A DNA stretch of 64,000 nt from Candidatus Peregrinibacteria bacterium (GCA_016186205.1 JACPMA010000006.1:1-64000), one strand, 5' to 3'; shown: positions 24,865 to 32,668, counted from the first letter of the stretch. Made by a program: numbers and translations. The notes: generated from the sequence alone by a model not told the origin.

Positions 24865-24896
24865 GTTTTTAAATGTTATAGCGCAAAAATTATTTC

Positions 24897-25049
24897 ACTT
24901 AACGTCCGCGGCTAAACGAAGTTGCACAGCGGTATAATATCTTGCCGCCGCACAGGCGGCAAACCGCTGGGCAACTTGGGCGAGGTTTTCAGGAGCGGAC
25001 AGCTCTGCTGGACGCTGCCTGAAACCGAGCCGTTTAGCCGCTGTTGTGT
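24897..25049 (-). repeat. attC-like site 7
   Basis: ACTTAAC ... GTTGTGT, 153 bp. Arms GCGGCTAAACG / CGTTTAGCCGC. First hairpin as in site 9. A long second hairpin has stem GGTTTTCAGG / CCTGAAACC around GCGGACAGC...CTGGACGC, also seen in site 4. Confidence 0.9.
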
Positions 25050-25141
25050 GATGTGGCAGCTCTCAAAAATTAAGGAAAAAAATCAACACTTTGTAGCGCC
25101 AAAAAAAACCGTAAACAACAAAACGACGGTCGCGCCATTTC
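25050..25141 (-). other. Gene-free mini-cassette (cassette 7)
   Basis: Only about 90 bases separate sites 7 and 6. The longest minus-strand frame is 22 codons (25069-25137 region), too short to support a protein. Cassette R boxes match exactly (GTTGTGT / ACACAAC), so it is a proper unit. It could carry a promoter or small RNA; I see no strong -10/-35 pair. Confidence 0.5.
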
Positions 25142-25262
25142 ACACAACGTTCCGCACTTTGCGATGTTTGGCGCTGGTACAATATTAGCACGCAGTGCTA
25201 CACCAGCGCCAAATATGGGCGAAGCGACCAAAGGGAGCGAAGCCGCAAAGTGCGTGTTAGCT
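25142..25262 (-). repeat. attC-like site 6
   Basis: ACACAAC ... GTTAGCT, 121 bp, standard core (CGCACTTTGCG arms, TTTGGCGCTGG hairpin, TACAAT, nested AGCAC-GCA-GTGCT). Confidence 0.9.
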
Positions 25263-25287
25263 GATGTAACGCAAATTTTATACTTTA

Positions 25288-25902
25288 TTATCTGGCAAAA
25301 ATGGAATAATTTGCAAATTCTGTGCTGAGAGTGTGATTTGAACCGTCGGTTTCATGCCAGTTATAACCTATTTCACCATGTCCATTCGCATATTCTGAAT
25401 ATCCGAAGTTTCTTCCAACATTTTCTATGATAGGTGATGCTCCAGTCGTATCAAAGATGCTTTCGCCAGATCCGCCACCTACTCCGAAATATTGAGTTGT
25501 AGATGAACTTTCGCAAAACCATGATTTTATTTGTGGCGTTACATCTTCTGGCGAAAGTGGGTATGCGTCAAATGTTAACAAATCACACTCGATAGCACTG
25601 TTTTCCTCACCAATATCTAAATTTTTTGATCTTACAATTTTAAATTCACATCCGTTTTTTGCCAGATTAAAAAGATTATCAATTGATCCGACTGTTACGT
25701 TTGCGTCATTTTGTGTTCCGTTTGTTGCAAATACTTTTGTCCATGTCCCGTTGCAACTGTCAGCTTTAATTACTTTGGTAATTTTTTGAGGGTTGAGCGT
25801 TAATTTTCCTTGAAATAATTCAGAGTTGCCAAACGCAACAGCAGCCACTATAACGACAGCTACAATGAGAACGCCAGAAATAACTTTAGTTGTGTTTTTC
25901 AT
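25288..25902 (-). CDS. Membrane-anchored secreted protein (cassette 6)
   Basis: 204 residues from ATG at 25902: MKNTTKVISGVLIVAVVIVA, a signal peptide or N-terminal anchor. The mature part is rich in Asn, Thr and Ser with four cysteines (DSCNGTWTKVFATNG, NGCEFKIV, IECDLLTF, WFCESSS) and a Gly/Ser loop, consistent with an exported beta-rich domain. No family recognised. Cassette ends match exactly (GTTAGCT / AGCTAAC). Confidence 0.5.
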   Translation of the reverse strand: MKNTTKVISGVLIVAVVIVAAVAFGNSELFQGKLTLNPQKITKVIKADSCNGTWTKVFATNGTQNDANVTVGSIDNLFNLAKNGCEFKIVRSKNLDIGEENSAIECDLLTFDAYPLSPEDVTPQIKSWFCESSSTTQYFGVGGGSGESIFDTTGASPIIENVGRNFGYSEYANGHGEIGYNWHETDGSNHTLSTEFANYSIFAR

Positions 25903-25982
25903 TTTTATTTTGGTTAATGAATAACCGCTAATATAATAACACAAAATGACGCTTGACGCAAATGCAAAATTTGCGTTATTTC

Positions 25983-26115
25983 AGCTAACGTCCCGGCATA
26001 AGCGATGTTTGCCAGTGATATAATATCTTGTCGCCGCACAGGCGGCAAATCACTGGCAAATATGGGCGAAACGACGACCGAAGGGAGGAGTGGAGCCGCT
26101 TATGCCGTGTTATAT
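25983..26115 (-). repeat. attC-like site 5
   Basis: AGCTAAC ... GTTATAT, 133 bp. Arms CGGCATAAGCG / CGCTTATGCCG; hairpin TTTGCCAGTGA / TCACTGGCAAA with TATAAT and nested GCCGC/GCGGC. Confidence 0.9.
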
Positions 26116-26190
26116 GATGTACATTTTTTCCTTTGATTCCGCGCAGCGGGATCGTTTTTTAAATAGGAATAAGAATTTGATTTTTTCGTC

Positions 26191-26243
26191 GTTTTGGCGA
26201 GCAAAAGAGGGGAACTAAAGGGGTGAATTTTGCGAGCCAAAAC
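26191..26243. repeat. Stem-loop with conserved G-rich loop (copy in cassette 5)
   Basis: GTTTTGGC...AAAA (26191-26206) pairs with 26228-26243 with two mismatches. The loop GAGGGGAACTAAAGGGGTGA is close to that at 29932-29950 though the stems differ completely. Confidence 0.55.
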
Positions 26244-26252
26244 AGCTTGCCG

Positions 26253-27563
26253 TTAAGGATTATACAATTTGGCTATGAGTAACTTCATCACATTTCTAAC
26301 TGACTCCATAACTAAACCAAGAACTTCTTCATCCCTCTGGATAAAGCCTTTATGGGCATAATCACATCGCAATTTGTATAATCGATTAAACCATTCAAGA
26401 AGATCAGATTTTAAGGCATTGATGCCACCAACGATATATTTTTTGTTATCCGTTACTATATTTTTGGGTACGAATAGATGCTCAAGGCAGCAGTAGATCA
26501 ATAATACTTTGGCACCAAGGTCGGGGATTTGAGTAGCAGAGCTCAGTATGTCTAATGTTGGTGAGACGTCGTTTAAATATTGTTTGTCCCACGGGTTTTT
26601 TAGCAATTCAAAGACTTTTTTGTTATCAAGAAGAAATTTTTCGATACCATTAAATGTCCTGGTATCAAGCCACATTTTTGAAATACCTCGATAGCCAAAT
26701 GATCTCCATAGGCACCCATCCGGAATTTTCTCCCACGATTCTTTTTTATCTTCATCCCAGCAATAACATCCCACTGAATGTGTGCCTAGGAAAACCGGAG
26801 AAGTTGGCGCAATTATTTCAACACCGCTTTGCCCAAACTCGATTTGTCCAGGAGTAAGGAAACCAGAAATTTTAAAAAGACCTAAAAGAGTTCTTAGCCA
26901 TGCAGATGCGTACCATTCACAATAAGTCGAGGATCCTAAAGTAGTAAATCCCAGCGAGGGCGAACAAAAGAAGTTTTTTGCATCTTTTATCTCATATTTT
27001 CTGAGTCCCGGTTCAAAGATTTTATGTTTATCTATAAGTTTATCTTCCTCTAGGTAGCAGGAAAATGGGAATTCAAGTTTTTGAAACAATTGATCGAAAA
27101 AGGTTTGTTGGGCGGCGGAATCTATATGGAAAGAATTTATCGCTGCAATTAACGTCCTTTCTTCTTGAAATCCCTCAAGTCTGTCTAGATACTCACCTAT
27201 TAATGAATCAACACCTTGGCTCTTTTTAGTCCAAGGTACAGCAAAATTGTATTCGTCAACCAAGGATACTGCGCCTACTCTTCTTCTGTATTCATCTTCA
27301 GTTGTAACTGCAAAAAGCATTTTGCATCGGAACAATATATTGACGATGTCTGCAGGAGAGATTTTTAAAGCCTTTTGCTCAAACAATTCACACTCTGGAA
27401 TTAACAAAGGAATCAAAAATCTCGTGCGATAGTATTTGTCCTGCTCATATTGATCTTTTAGCGGCATCTTCAAAGCTAAAGAGACCTCTGCATCTGCCTC
27501 TTTCTCAAGTCTTATGTAAACATCATCCCCAATTATCGTTTTGATCCTTTGCCGAAAAGTCAT
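26253..27563 (-). CDS. HEPN-domain protein, ApeA-like (cassette 5)
   Basis: 436 residues. The C-terminal 130 residues hold LYKLRCDYAHKGF, an R-x4-H HEPN ribonuclease motif in the Apea-type context (CCLEHLFVP upstream is also typical). The N-terminal 300 residues are not recognised and may be a sensing domain. ApeA-type HEPN proteins include antiphage effectors that degrade RNA, so a defence role is plausible but inferred. It shares the cassette with a divergent trypsin-like protease gene, with 140 bases of promoter region between them. This is the largest cassette of the array. Confidence 0.55.
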   Translation of the reverse strand: MTFRQRIKTIIGDDVYIRLEKEADAEVSLALKMPLKDQYEQDKYYRTRFLIPLLIPECELFEQKALKISPADIVNILFRCKMLFAVTTEDEYRRRVGAVSLVDEYNFAVPWTKKSQGVDSLIGEYLDRLEGFQEERTLIAAINSFHIDSAAQQTFFDQLFQKLEFPFSCYLEEDKLIDKHKIFEPGLRKYEIKDAKNFFCSPSLGFTTLGSSTYCEWYASAWLRTLLGLFKISGFLTPGQIEFGQSGVEIIAPTSPVFLGTHSVGCYCWDEDKKESWEKIPDGCLWRSFGYRGISKMWLDTRTFNGIEKFLLDNKKVFELLKNPWDKQYLNDVSPTLDILSSATQIPDLGAKVLLIYCCLEHLFVPKNIVTDNKKYIVGGINALKSDLLEWFNRLYKLRCDYAHKGFIQRDEEVLGLVMESVRNVMKLLIAKLYNP

Positions 27564-27617
27564 TTAATATAATTATGATTGATTTACTATATTTTACTCC
27601 CGCTCATTTTTTTATAA

Positions 27618-27674
27618 AGAGTTTTTCAGATAGCAAAACTCTCTATTATTGCGAATCGGTATTTAAGATATAAT
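27618..27674 (+). promoter_or_regulatory. Promoter region between HEPN gene and protease gene
   Basis: A perfect TATAAT is at 27669-27674, 30 bases before the protease start; the best -35 at 17 bases spacing is weak (TTATTG). An inverted repeat AGAGTTTT/AAAACTCT (27618-27642) lies between the two divergent genes and may be an operator. Confidence 0.5.
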
Positions 27675-27703
27675 CAAAGAGCTAAATAATTTATTTTTGG
27701 CTT

Positions 27704-28630
27704 ATGAAAAGAAAATTAATCTTCGCTGGTCTTGGCTTCGTAATCTTAGGCTGCGTCCTGCTGGTTGGTTTGTGGCTTTATAAATGGCAGGAAAATCAGT
27801 CTAATAAGGTGCGTCTATTAGAAGAAGTAGTTAATTCTCAAAAGCAAGCATTAGAAAATACATCAATAGAGATAGAGCGCATAGGGGAGGAATCGCAAAT
27901 GGTTAAAAGTAATGCTGAAAGTTTAAAAAATCAACTACAGAATACGGAAAAGAAATTAAAAGAAGAAATCAAAGAATATTCAGTAGAAGGAAGCAAAACT
28001 GCCAACGAAGAATCTATCCCCGATATTATCCGAAAGTGGAAACCCCATATTGGGTTTATTACTTGTAGCTTTTTATTTAGAGGTGAAACCTACTTAACAA
28101 GTGCTGGCTCAGCAGGAGCATTTGCTGTCGCTGAAGACTCCAATATTATCACTACAAATAAACACGTTGTAATGAACGAGCTAGGATATAGCGCAGATAT
28201 TTGCAACATTGTTTTCCCGGGAAGCAATGAAGTTTTCAGTAGTAGTGATATACGAGTAAATTTAGAAGATGATAAGATCGATTTTGCTGTGATATTTTTG
28301 AAAGGCAACAATAGTTATCTAGAAAAGATCAACAAGCCGCAACCACCTTTTTGTTACAATATAAAGCCGGAACTAGGGGAAAAAGTTGTTATTCTTGGAT
28401 ATCCCGGAATTAGTTCAGATAGCGGCATAACAGCTACAGAAGGCATAATATCAGGATATGAGGGTGACTATTTTATAACATCGGCAAAGGTAGAACATGG
28501 AAATTCCGGGGGAGCTGCCATATTGGTTAAACGTAATTGTTTTCTCGGGATACCATCCTTTGTAAGGGTCGGAGAAGTTGAGTCTTTGGCTAGAATACTG
28601 GATATAAATAAAATGTTCCCCGCACTTTAG
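27704..28630 (+). CDS. Membrane-anchored trypsin-like serine protease (cassette 5)
   Basis: 308 residues, plus strand, against the cassette direction. An N-terminal helix (residues about 5-26) is followed by a coiled coil (about 30-95). The trypsin fold then shows TTNKHVV (His), EDDKIDFAVIFL (Asp) and EHGNSGGAAI (Ser), so the catalytic triad is complete. SAGSAGAFAVA matches the usual start of such HtrA/Trypsin_2 domains; no PDZ domain is present. It has its own -10 element. The pairing with a HEPN gene in one cassette recalls protease-associated defence systems, but that role is inference. Confidence 0.75.
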   Translation: MKRKLIFAGLGFVILGCVLLVGLWLYKWQENQSNKVRLLEEVVNSQKQALENTSIEIERIGEESQMVKSNAESLKNQLQNTEKKLKEEIKEYSVEGSKTANEESIPDIIRKWKPHIGFITCSFLFRGETYLTSAGSAGAFAVAEDSNIITTNKHVVMNELGYSADICNIVFPGSNEVFSSSDIRVNLEDDKIDFAVIFLKGNNSYLEKINKPQPPFCYNIKPELGEKVVILGYPGISSDSGITATEGIISGYEGDYFITSAKVEHGNSGGAAILVKRNCFLGIPSFVRVGEVESLARILDINKMFPAL

Positions 28631-28800
28631 GGAAATTGAGTTTTGTGATGATAAAAACAAATATATTTTAAAAAAATGTTTTCGATCCCGCTTTGTCGGG
28701 GAGAAAACAACCTTGTTTCCCCTTATCAAATAAAGAAAAAATCAAATTCGGTTCCTTATAAAAAAAGCTGATCGCAGATCAGAAGGAAAAAATGTATTTC

Positions 28801-28955
28801 ATATAACGTCCGCGCCTATCTGATGTTTGCTTGCGAGTCTGCCTGTATAATATTTCTTACAGGCAAAGCGAGCAAGCAAATATGGGTGAGGCATTTTTAG
28901 CGGACAGCCTCCGACTGGACGCGTAAAATGCCGAGCCAGATAGGCGCTGTTAGAC
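28801..28955 (-). repeat. attC-like site 4
   Basis: ATATAAC ... GTTAGAC, 155 bp. Arms GCGCCTATCTG / CAGATAGGCGC; first hairpin TTTGCTTGCG... with TATAAT; second hairpin GGCATTTTTAGCG / CGCGTAAAATGCC. Confidence 0.9.
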
Positions 28956-28970
28956 GATGTAGCAGGGGCA

Positions 28971-29675
28971 TTATAAAACCTCAAGCTTTCCTTTGTCGAA
29001 ATAGTAAATATTTTCATGCTTGAATCCATATTTACCTTTTTTCTTTTTTATATGAGGCTCAAATGTGAATAAATCAACATCTTTAAAAGTAGATTTGTTG
29101 CCAGCCTCAATATAAATACGATCATCTTTGTGCTTAACGATTGAATGACCTAGATTTTTATTAAAATCTAGGTTCTCAAATCCGAGTTCATTAATTAGCA
29201 AATTCATTTTGGTATATGCTTCTTCAAAGCTCGTATTTTCGTTGATAAAGCTTTGGAATTGTTCATGAAGTTGTTTTTCAGCTTCTATACCTTCGACAAT
29301 TTCCGGCAATTTAGAAAATTCCGACTCAATAACTTTTCCATTTTCTACAATGAATGATCTGGCAAAGTCTCCCCAATAGCCATTGAGTTCAGGGCTTAAA
29401 TCGACTGTAACTAAGTCGCTTGGTTGTACTTTTGTATCACTTGCTTGGTACTGTCTGCCGGAAATTGAAATTGTAGTCTCTTCTCCTACGAAAACAAATG
29501 CTCCGATGTTGTAATACCAAAATGAATTCACGCCTTTTTCATTCATGAACTTTTCCGCTGCATCTTTTATTTCTTTTGCAGAAAAACCTTCTTTGATGAA
29601 GGATTTGAGAAATTCAATCGTTTCTTTGGCAATTAATTGTACTTCTTTATATTTTCGTAGCTCTTCTGAGGTCAT
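28971..29675 (-). CDS. M24-family metallopeptidase (Xaa-Pro aminopeptidase-like, cassette 4)
   Basis: 234 residues. The pita-bread fold residues are in place: DLVTVDLSPELNGYWGDFARSF gives two metal-binding Asp, NLGHSIVKH the His, FTFEPHI a Glu and FKHENIYYF the last Glu. So the five metal ligands of a dinuclear site are present. It lacks the N-terminal creatinase domain of full aminopeptidase P. It would trim N-terminal residues, probably in the cytoplasm. This is the best-defined enzyme among the cassettes. Cassette ends match with one mismatch. Confidence 0.8.
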   Translation of the reverse strand: MTSEELRKYKEVQLIAKETIEFLKSFIKEGFSAKEIKDAAEKFMNEKGVNSFWYYNIGAFVFVGEETTISISGRQYQASDTKVQPSDLVTVDLSPELNGYWGDFARSFIVENGKVIESEFSKLPEIVEGIEAEKQLHEQFQSFINENTSFEEAYTKMNLLINELGFENLDFNKNLGHSIVKHKDDRIYIEAGNKSTFKDVDLFTFEPHIKKKKGKYGFKHENIYYFDKGKLEVL

Positions 29676-29724
29676 AAAAGAAAAAAGGTAAATATGTTTT
29701 TAGTATAAGCTGCCCCTGCTATGT

Positions 29725-29846
29725 CGCCTAACGTCTCGCACTTTGCGATGTTTGGCGCTGGTATAATTTTAGCACGCAGTGCTGCACCAGCGCCAAATAT
29801 TGGCGTAGCGACCGTAGGAAGCGAAGCCGCAAAGTGCGTGTTAGGT
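29725..29846 (-). repeat. attC-like site 3
   Basis: GCCTAAC ... GTTAGGT, 122 bp, standard core with TATAAT in place of TACAAT. Confidence 0.9.
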
Positions 29847-29914
29847 GATGTACATTTTTCCCTTTTTTTCTTGGAAAGAAAAAGTTTTTTAATGGAATAA
29901 GAATTTGATTTTTT

Positions 29915-29967
29915 GTTTGAGCGAGGGGCAAGAGGGGGTTAGGGGGTGAATTGCCCCTCGCTCAAAC
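29915..29967. repeat. Stem-loop with conserved G-rich loop (copy in cassette 3)
   Basis: GTTTGAGCGAGGGGCAA (29915-29931) and its perfect complement (29951-29967) form a 17-bp stem. The loop GAGGGGGTTAGGGGGTGAA resembles the loop at 26207-26227. Confidence 0.7.
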
Positions 29968-30015
29968 TCCTTGATGAGGAAGGCAAAAACCATGGTAAAT
30001 CAGACCAAAATTTGG

Positions 30016-30021
30016 TATAAT
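30016..30021 (+). promoter_or_regulatory. -10 element of the cassette 3 gene
   Basis: A perfect TATAAT lies 25 bases upstream of the plus-strand gene at 30046. No good -35 is seen at 16-18 bases spacing. Confidence 0.45.
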
Positions 30022-30045
30022 ACAGAGATTTAAAACAAAATTTCT

Positions 30046-31467
30046 ATGGGACTTGAAAGGGTACCATCGAGCGATGAAGCTTCGTCTGGACTGGAAGCAT
30101 TCAAAGGCAATGCTGATGCTCCATTTGAAACTGTTGGTAAAAATGAAGAACCGCCAACTTATCCATATACTTTTCTGAATAAGCTAAAAACCAGCTGGTC
30201 AAAAGTATGTGATCTAATGGATTGGGAAAAGGCAGCTCAGCCTGTAGACTGGAATTTTTTTAGAGTTTCGAGAAATCCTTTTGTGGTTGTAACCTCAATC
30301 CAAAAGAAGATTTTAGAAAATGGAGGTAGTCTGCCAAGCTATGGTGTTGATGGAAAATTTGGCTCTGAAACGCAGGGTGCTCTTAATGATTTAATGGCGA
30401 AGAGAGATGAATCAACGACTGCTCGGGCGCAGGTTGATGTGGCTGCTGATCTGACTGCTACTGCTTCTTCTCAACTTGATCGTGTTGGGAGGACAGAAGC
30501 TGTTTCTGCCGGGAAGCTTGAACGAAGGGGTTCAATGAATAGACTCATGCAGCAAAAAATGCGTGAAATGTTTGATGCATTGCCACGGATTGAAGCTCGG
30601 TTGGAAGCCGCTGGTTTGGACATTGATCGAGACTGGCTTAAAGACCCGAATTTTAGCGATGCAGATGTGATCGGATTTCAAACACGTGCCATGGAATTTA
30701 GAGAGGATTTAATTACGAAGGAACCCAGGCTTGAGCCATTGAATCGACTTGTGCAAAAGCTTATTCCTGAGATTGAGACAGAAATAAGGAAAATTGATCT
30801 GGCAAAGATTAACAGCATGGAGGATCTAGTGCGTGTGATTGGCGAGCTTGGCAAAACCCTTGAAGCCAAAATGGATTCTATGAAGGATGTTTTGAGCGAC
30901 GAAAAAATGGAAGAATTGATTCGTGAAGTTGATATTGAGGTTTTGATGGCTTTTTTCATGGCTTCATTCAATGAACTTGCTGTTTTGATGGCAAGATATT
31001 TTAAAGAAAATAAACAAAATTTTGAGCGGATAATGAAAATCTTTGAGGATGAATTTTTGGTTCATGTTAGGCCAAAAGTAGAAAAAGCATTGGGAGGTGC
31101 TCGGATTGATGCTGATGTTTTTGTGCGAGATCTTCCGCCAAATTGGCATGAATTAGTGCTCAGAGGGCCTGTATCTTCTGGCACACTTGAGTTTTCGAAG
31201 GAGGGTCGGTCTGTGGTTTTAAATCTGGACGATTTGACTTTGAAGGTGGGAGATAAAACTGCGAGACTTAATTTACCAGAAAGTGTGACATTGGATTCTA
31301 TTCAAGCACAAGTTGATGGGAGTATCGTGCTGAATGCGAGTTTGAACGGATTTTCGGGAAGACAAGTTTTAAGTCGTACTGATTTGGATTCTTATCTAAG
31401 TAAAATCGCTGGTGTTGATCGTGGAGAAAGGATTGATATTGGGAAGGGAGCTTATCTTCAAGTTTGA
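30046..31467 (+). CDS. Hypothetical protein with peptidoglycan-binding-like segment (cassette 3)
   Basis: 473 residues on the plus strand, opposite to the cassette direction. Residues about 80-115 (SIQKKILENGGSLPSYGVDG, KFGSETQGALNDLM) follow the PG_binding_1 pattern of a Q...L...G...DGxFGxxT..A repeat. The central 130-330 region is helical. The C-terminus is beta-rich. There is no signal peptide, which is odd for a wall binder. Similar designs occur in large CPR surface or virulence-like proteins. It has its own -10 element. Confidence 0.5.
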   Translation: MGLERVPSSDEASSGLEAFKGNADAPFETVGKNEEPPTYPYTFLNKLKTSWSKVCDLMDWEKAAQPVDWNFFRVSRNPFVVVTSIQKKILENGGSLPSYGVDGKFGSETQGALNDLMAKRDESTTARAQVDVAADLTATASSQLDRVGRTEAVSAGKLERRGSMNRLMQQKMREMFDALPRIEARLEAAGLDIDRDWLKDPNFSDADVIGFQTRAMEFREDLITKEPRLEPLNRLVQKLIPEIETEIRKIDLAKINSMEDLVRVIGELGKTLEAKMDSMKDVLSDEKMEELIREVDIEVLMAFFMASFNELAVLMARYFKENKQNFERIMKIFEDEFLVHVRPKVEKALGGARIDADVFVRDLPPNWHELVLRGPVSSGTLEFSKEGRSVVLNLDDLTLKVGDKTARLNLPESVTLDSIQAQVDGSIVLNASLNGFSGRQVLSRTDLDSYLSKIAGVDRGERIDIGKGAYLQV

Positions 31468-31574
31468 AGCTTGTTTGAGGTTAGCGTTATTCCCCCTCTA
31501 TAAAAAGAAAAAAATCAAATTCGTTTCCCGATTAAAAAAGCTAGGCGTCAGCCGCAAAGGGAAAAATGTATTTC

Positions 31575-31744
31575 ACTTAACGTTCCGGCATGTGCGAAGT
31601 TTGACTGCGGTACAATTTTGCCCGAAGGGCATACCGCAGTCAAACTTGGGCGAAGGCGCTCTGCCGCAGTTCAGCCTCCACTTTTTATATCAAAAAACTG
31701 GCGGAACGGAGGCGAGAAGCCGAGCCGCACATGCCGTGTTAAAC
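31575..31744 (-). repeat. attC-like site 2
   Basis: ACTTAAC ... GTTAAAC, 170 bp. Arms CGGCATGTGCG / CGCACATGCCG; first hairpin TTTGACTGCGG / CCGCAGTCAAA with TACAAT and nested GCCC-GAA-GGGC; an unusually long second part. Confidence 0.85.
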
Positions 31745-31816
31745 GAGGGCGAAGCCCCAAGCACCGCAGGCCGAAGGCCGAGGAGCGCAGAGTTGAAAAA
31801 TTGGCGCCGCTATTTA

Positions 31817-31993
31817 CTATTTTCTTTCTTCTCTTTGTCGAAGCATTGCTGCCCTGGTCTCAGCTAGAAACTCTTCCAGTCTGCCTTCTTGTTCCGCCTT
31901 ATCACGTTCTGCCCCGCCTCTCTCAAGTGCCTCCAAAAATGCATCCATATCTTCAATTGCACGAGGGAGAGGTTCACAATCTTTATTGTCCAT
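31817..31993 (-). CDS. Small 58-aa acidic helical protein (cassette 2)
   Basis: 58 residues from ATG at 31993, MDNKDCEPLPRAIEDMDAFL then AERDKAEQEGRLEEFLAETR: nearly all charged helix. It is the only sizeable minus-strand frame in this cassette. Not recognised. The left arm of the cassette inverted repeat has a 46-bp GC-rich insertion (about 31748-31793) absent from the right arm. Confidence 0.45.
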   Translation of the reverse strand: MDNKDCEPLPRAIEDMDAFLEALERGGAERDKAEQEGRLEEFLAETRAAMLRQREERK

Positions 31994-32079
31994 TATTTAA
32001 ATAGTTAGGTGATATTAGGAAGGTTATTATTACCAATAAAATATATTTTGTCAATAGCAGGCGCCAATTTTTCAATTTC

Positions 32080-32200
32080 GTTTAACGTCCCGCACTTTGC
32101 GATGTTTGGCGCTGGTACAATTTTAGCACGCAGTGCTACACCAGCGCCAAATATGGGCGTAGCGACCAAAGGGAGCGAAGCCGCAAAGTGCGTGTTATGT
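32080..32200 (-). repeat. attC-like site 1 (proximal)
   Basis: GTTTAAC ... GTTATGT, 121 bp, standard core (CGCACTTTGCG arms, TTTGGCGCTGG hairpin, TACAAT). Confidence 0.9.
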
Positions 32201-32217
32201 GATGAATTTTTGATTGC

Positions 32218-32607
32218 TTATCTTTTTCCAGTTTTAGGATCTCGAGCAAACCAAACACCCTGCTGGCGAGCGCCCCATACGGGACCTCGGTAGAAACCAT
32301 AATAACGAGAGCAAGGCAGCCATAATTTCGGATCGCTTTTTACTGCCCAATATAGATCGTCTCCACGTAAGCCTTGTTTTTCGAGTGCAACTATTCCGTC
32401 ATAGAGTTCGCGGATTCTCTGTAAAATAATTTCAAGACCATCTGTTTCCAAAAGCTCTGCTTCTTGTGGCCTTGCTCTCGCAGCTTCACGGATGATTTCT
32501 TCGTCTATTCCAAAACTCAATTCCCCTACAATTAAATCTTGTGAAGGTATGCGCTCGCCAGTAGAGGTACGCCGTACTTCTTCGTCTCCTGTAGGATTCT
32601 CAGTCAT
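32218..32607 (-). CDS. Hypothetical 129-aa protein (cassette 1, first in the array)
   Basis: 129 residues. The N-terminal half is acidic and helical (DEEIIREAARARPQEAELLE, LQRIRELYDGIVALEKQGLR). The C-terminal half has several Trp and Tyr (LYWAVKSDPKLWLPCSRYYG). Not recognised. Being nearest the attI-like core it should be the most recently inserted cassette and the best expressed if a Pc-type promoter exists. Its cassette ends are exact inverted repeats of GTTATGTGA...TTTTTGATTGCT. Confidence 0.5.
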   Translation of the reverse strand: MTENPTGDEEVRRTSTGERIPSQDLIVGELSFGIDEEIIREAARARPQEAELLETDGLEIILQRIRELYDGIVALEKQGLRGDDLYWAVKSDPKLWLPCSRYYGFYRGPVWGARQQGVWFARDPKTGKR

Positions 32608-32668
32608 ATAAATAAAGTTAAGGGCTCAATATAATTGATTTGAACAAAAAAGCAATCAAAAATTTTTC

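Noticed and set aside
21248-32200. CRISPR array
   Set aside because: Repeats recur at irregular distances of 0.1-2.8 kb with genes between them and have internal palindromes; there are no regular spacers and no cas genes.
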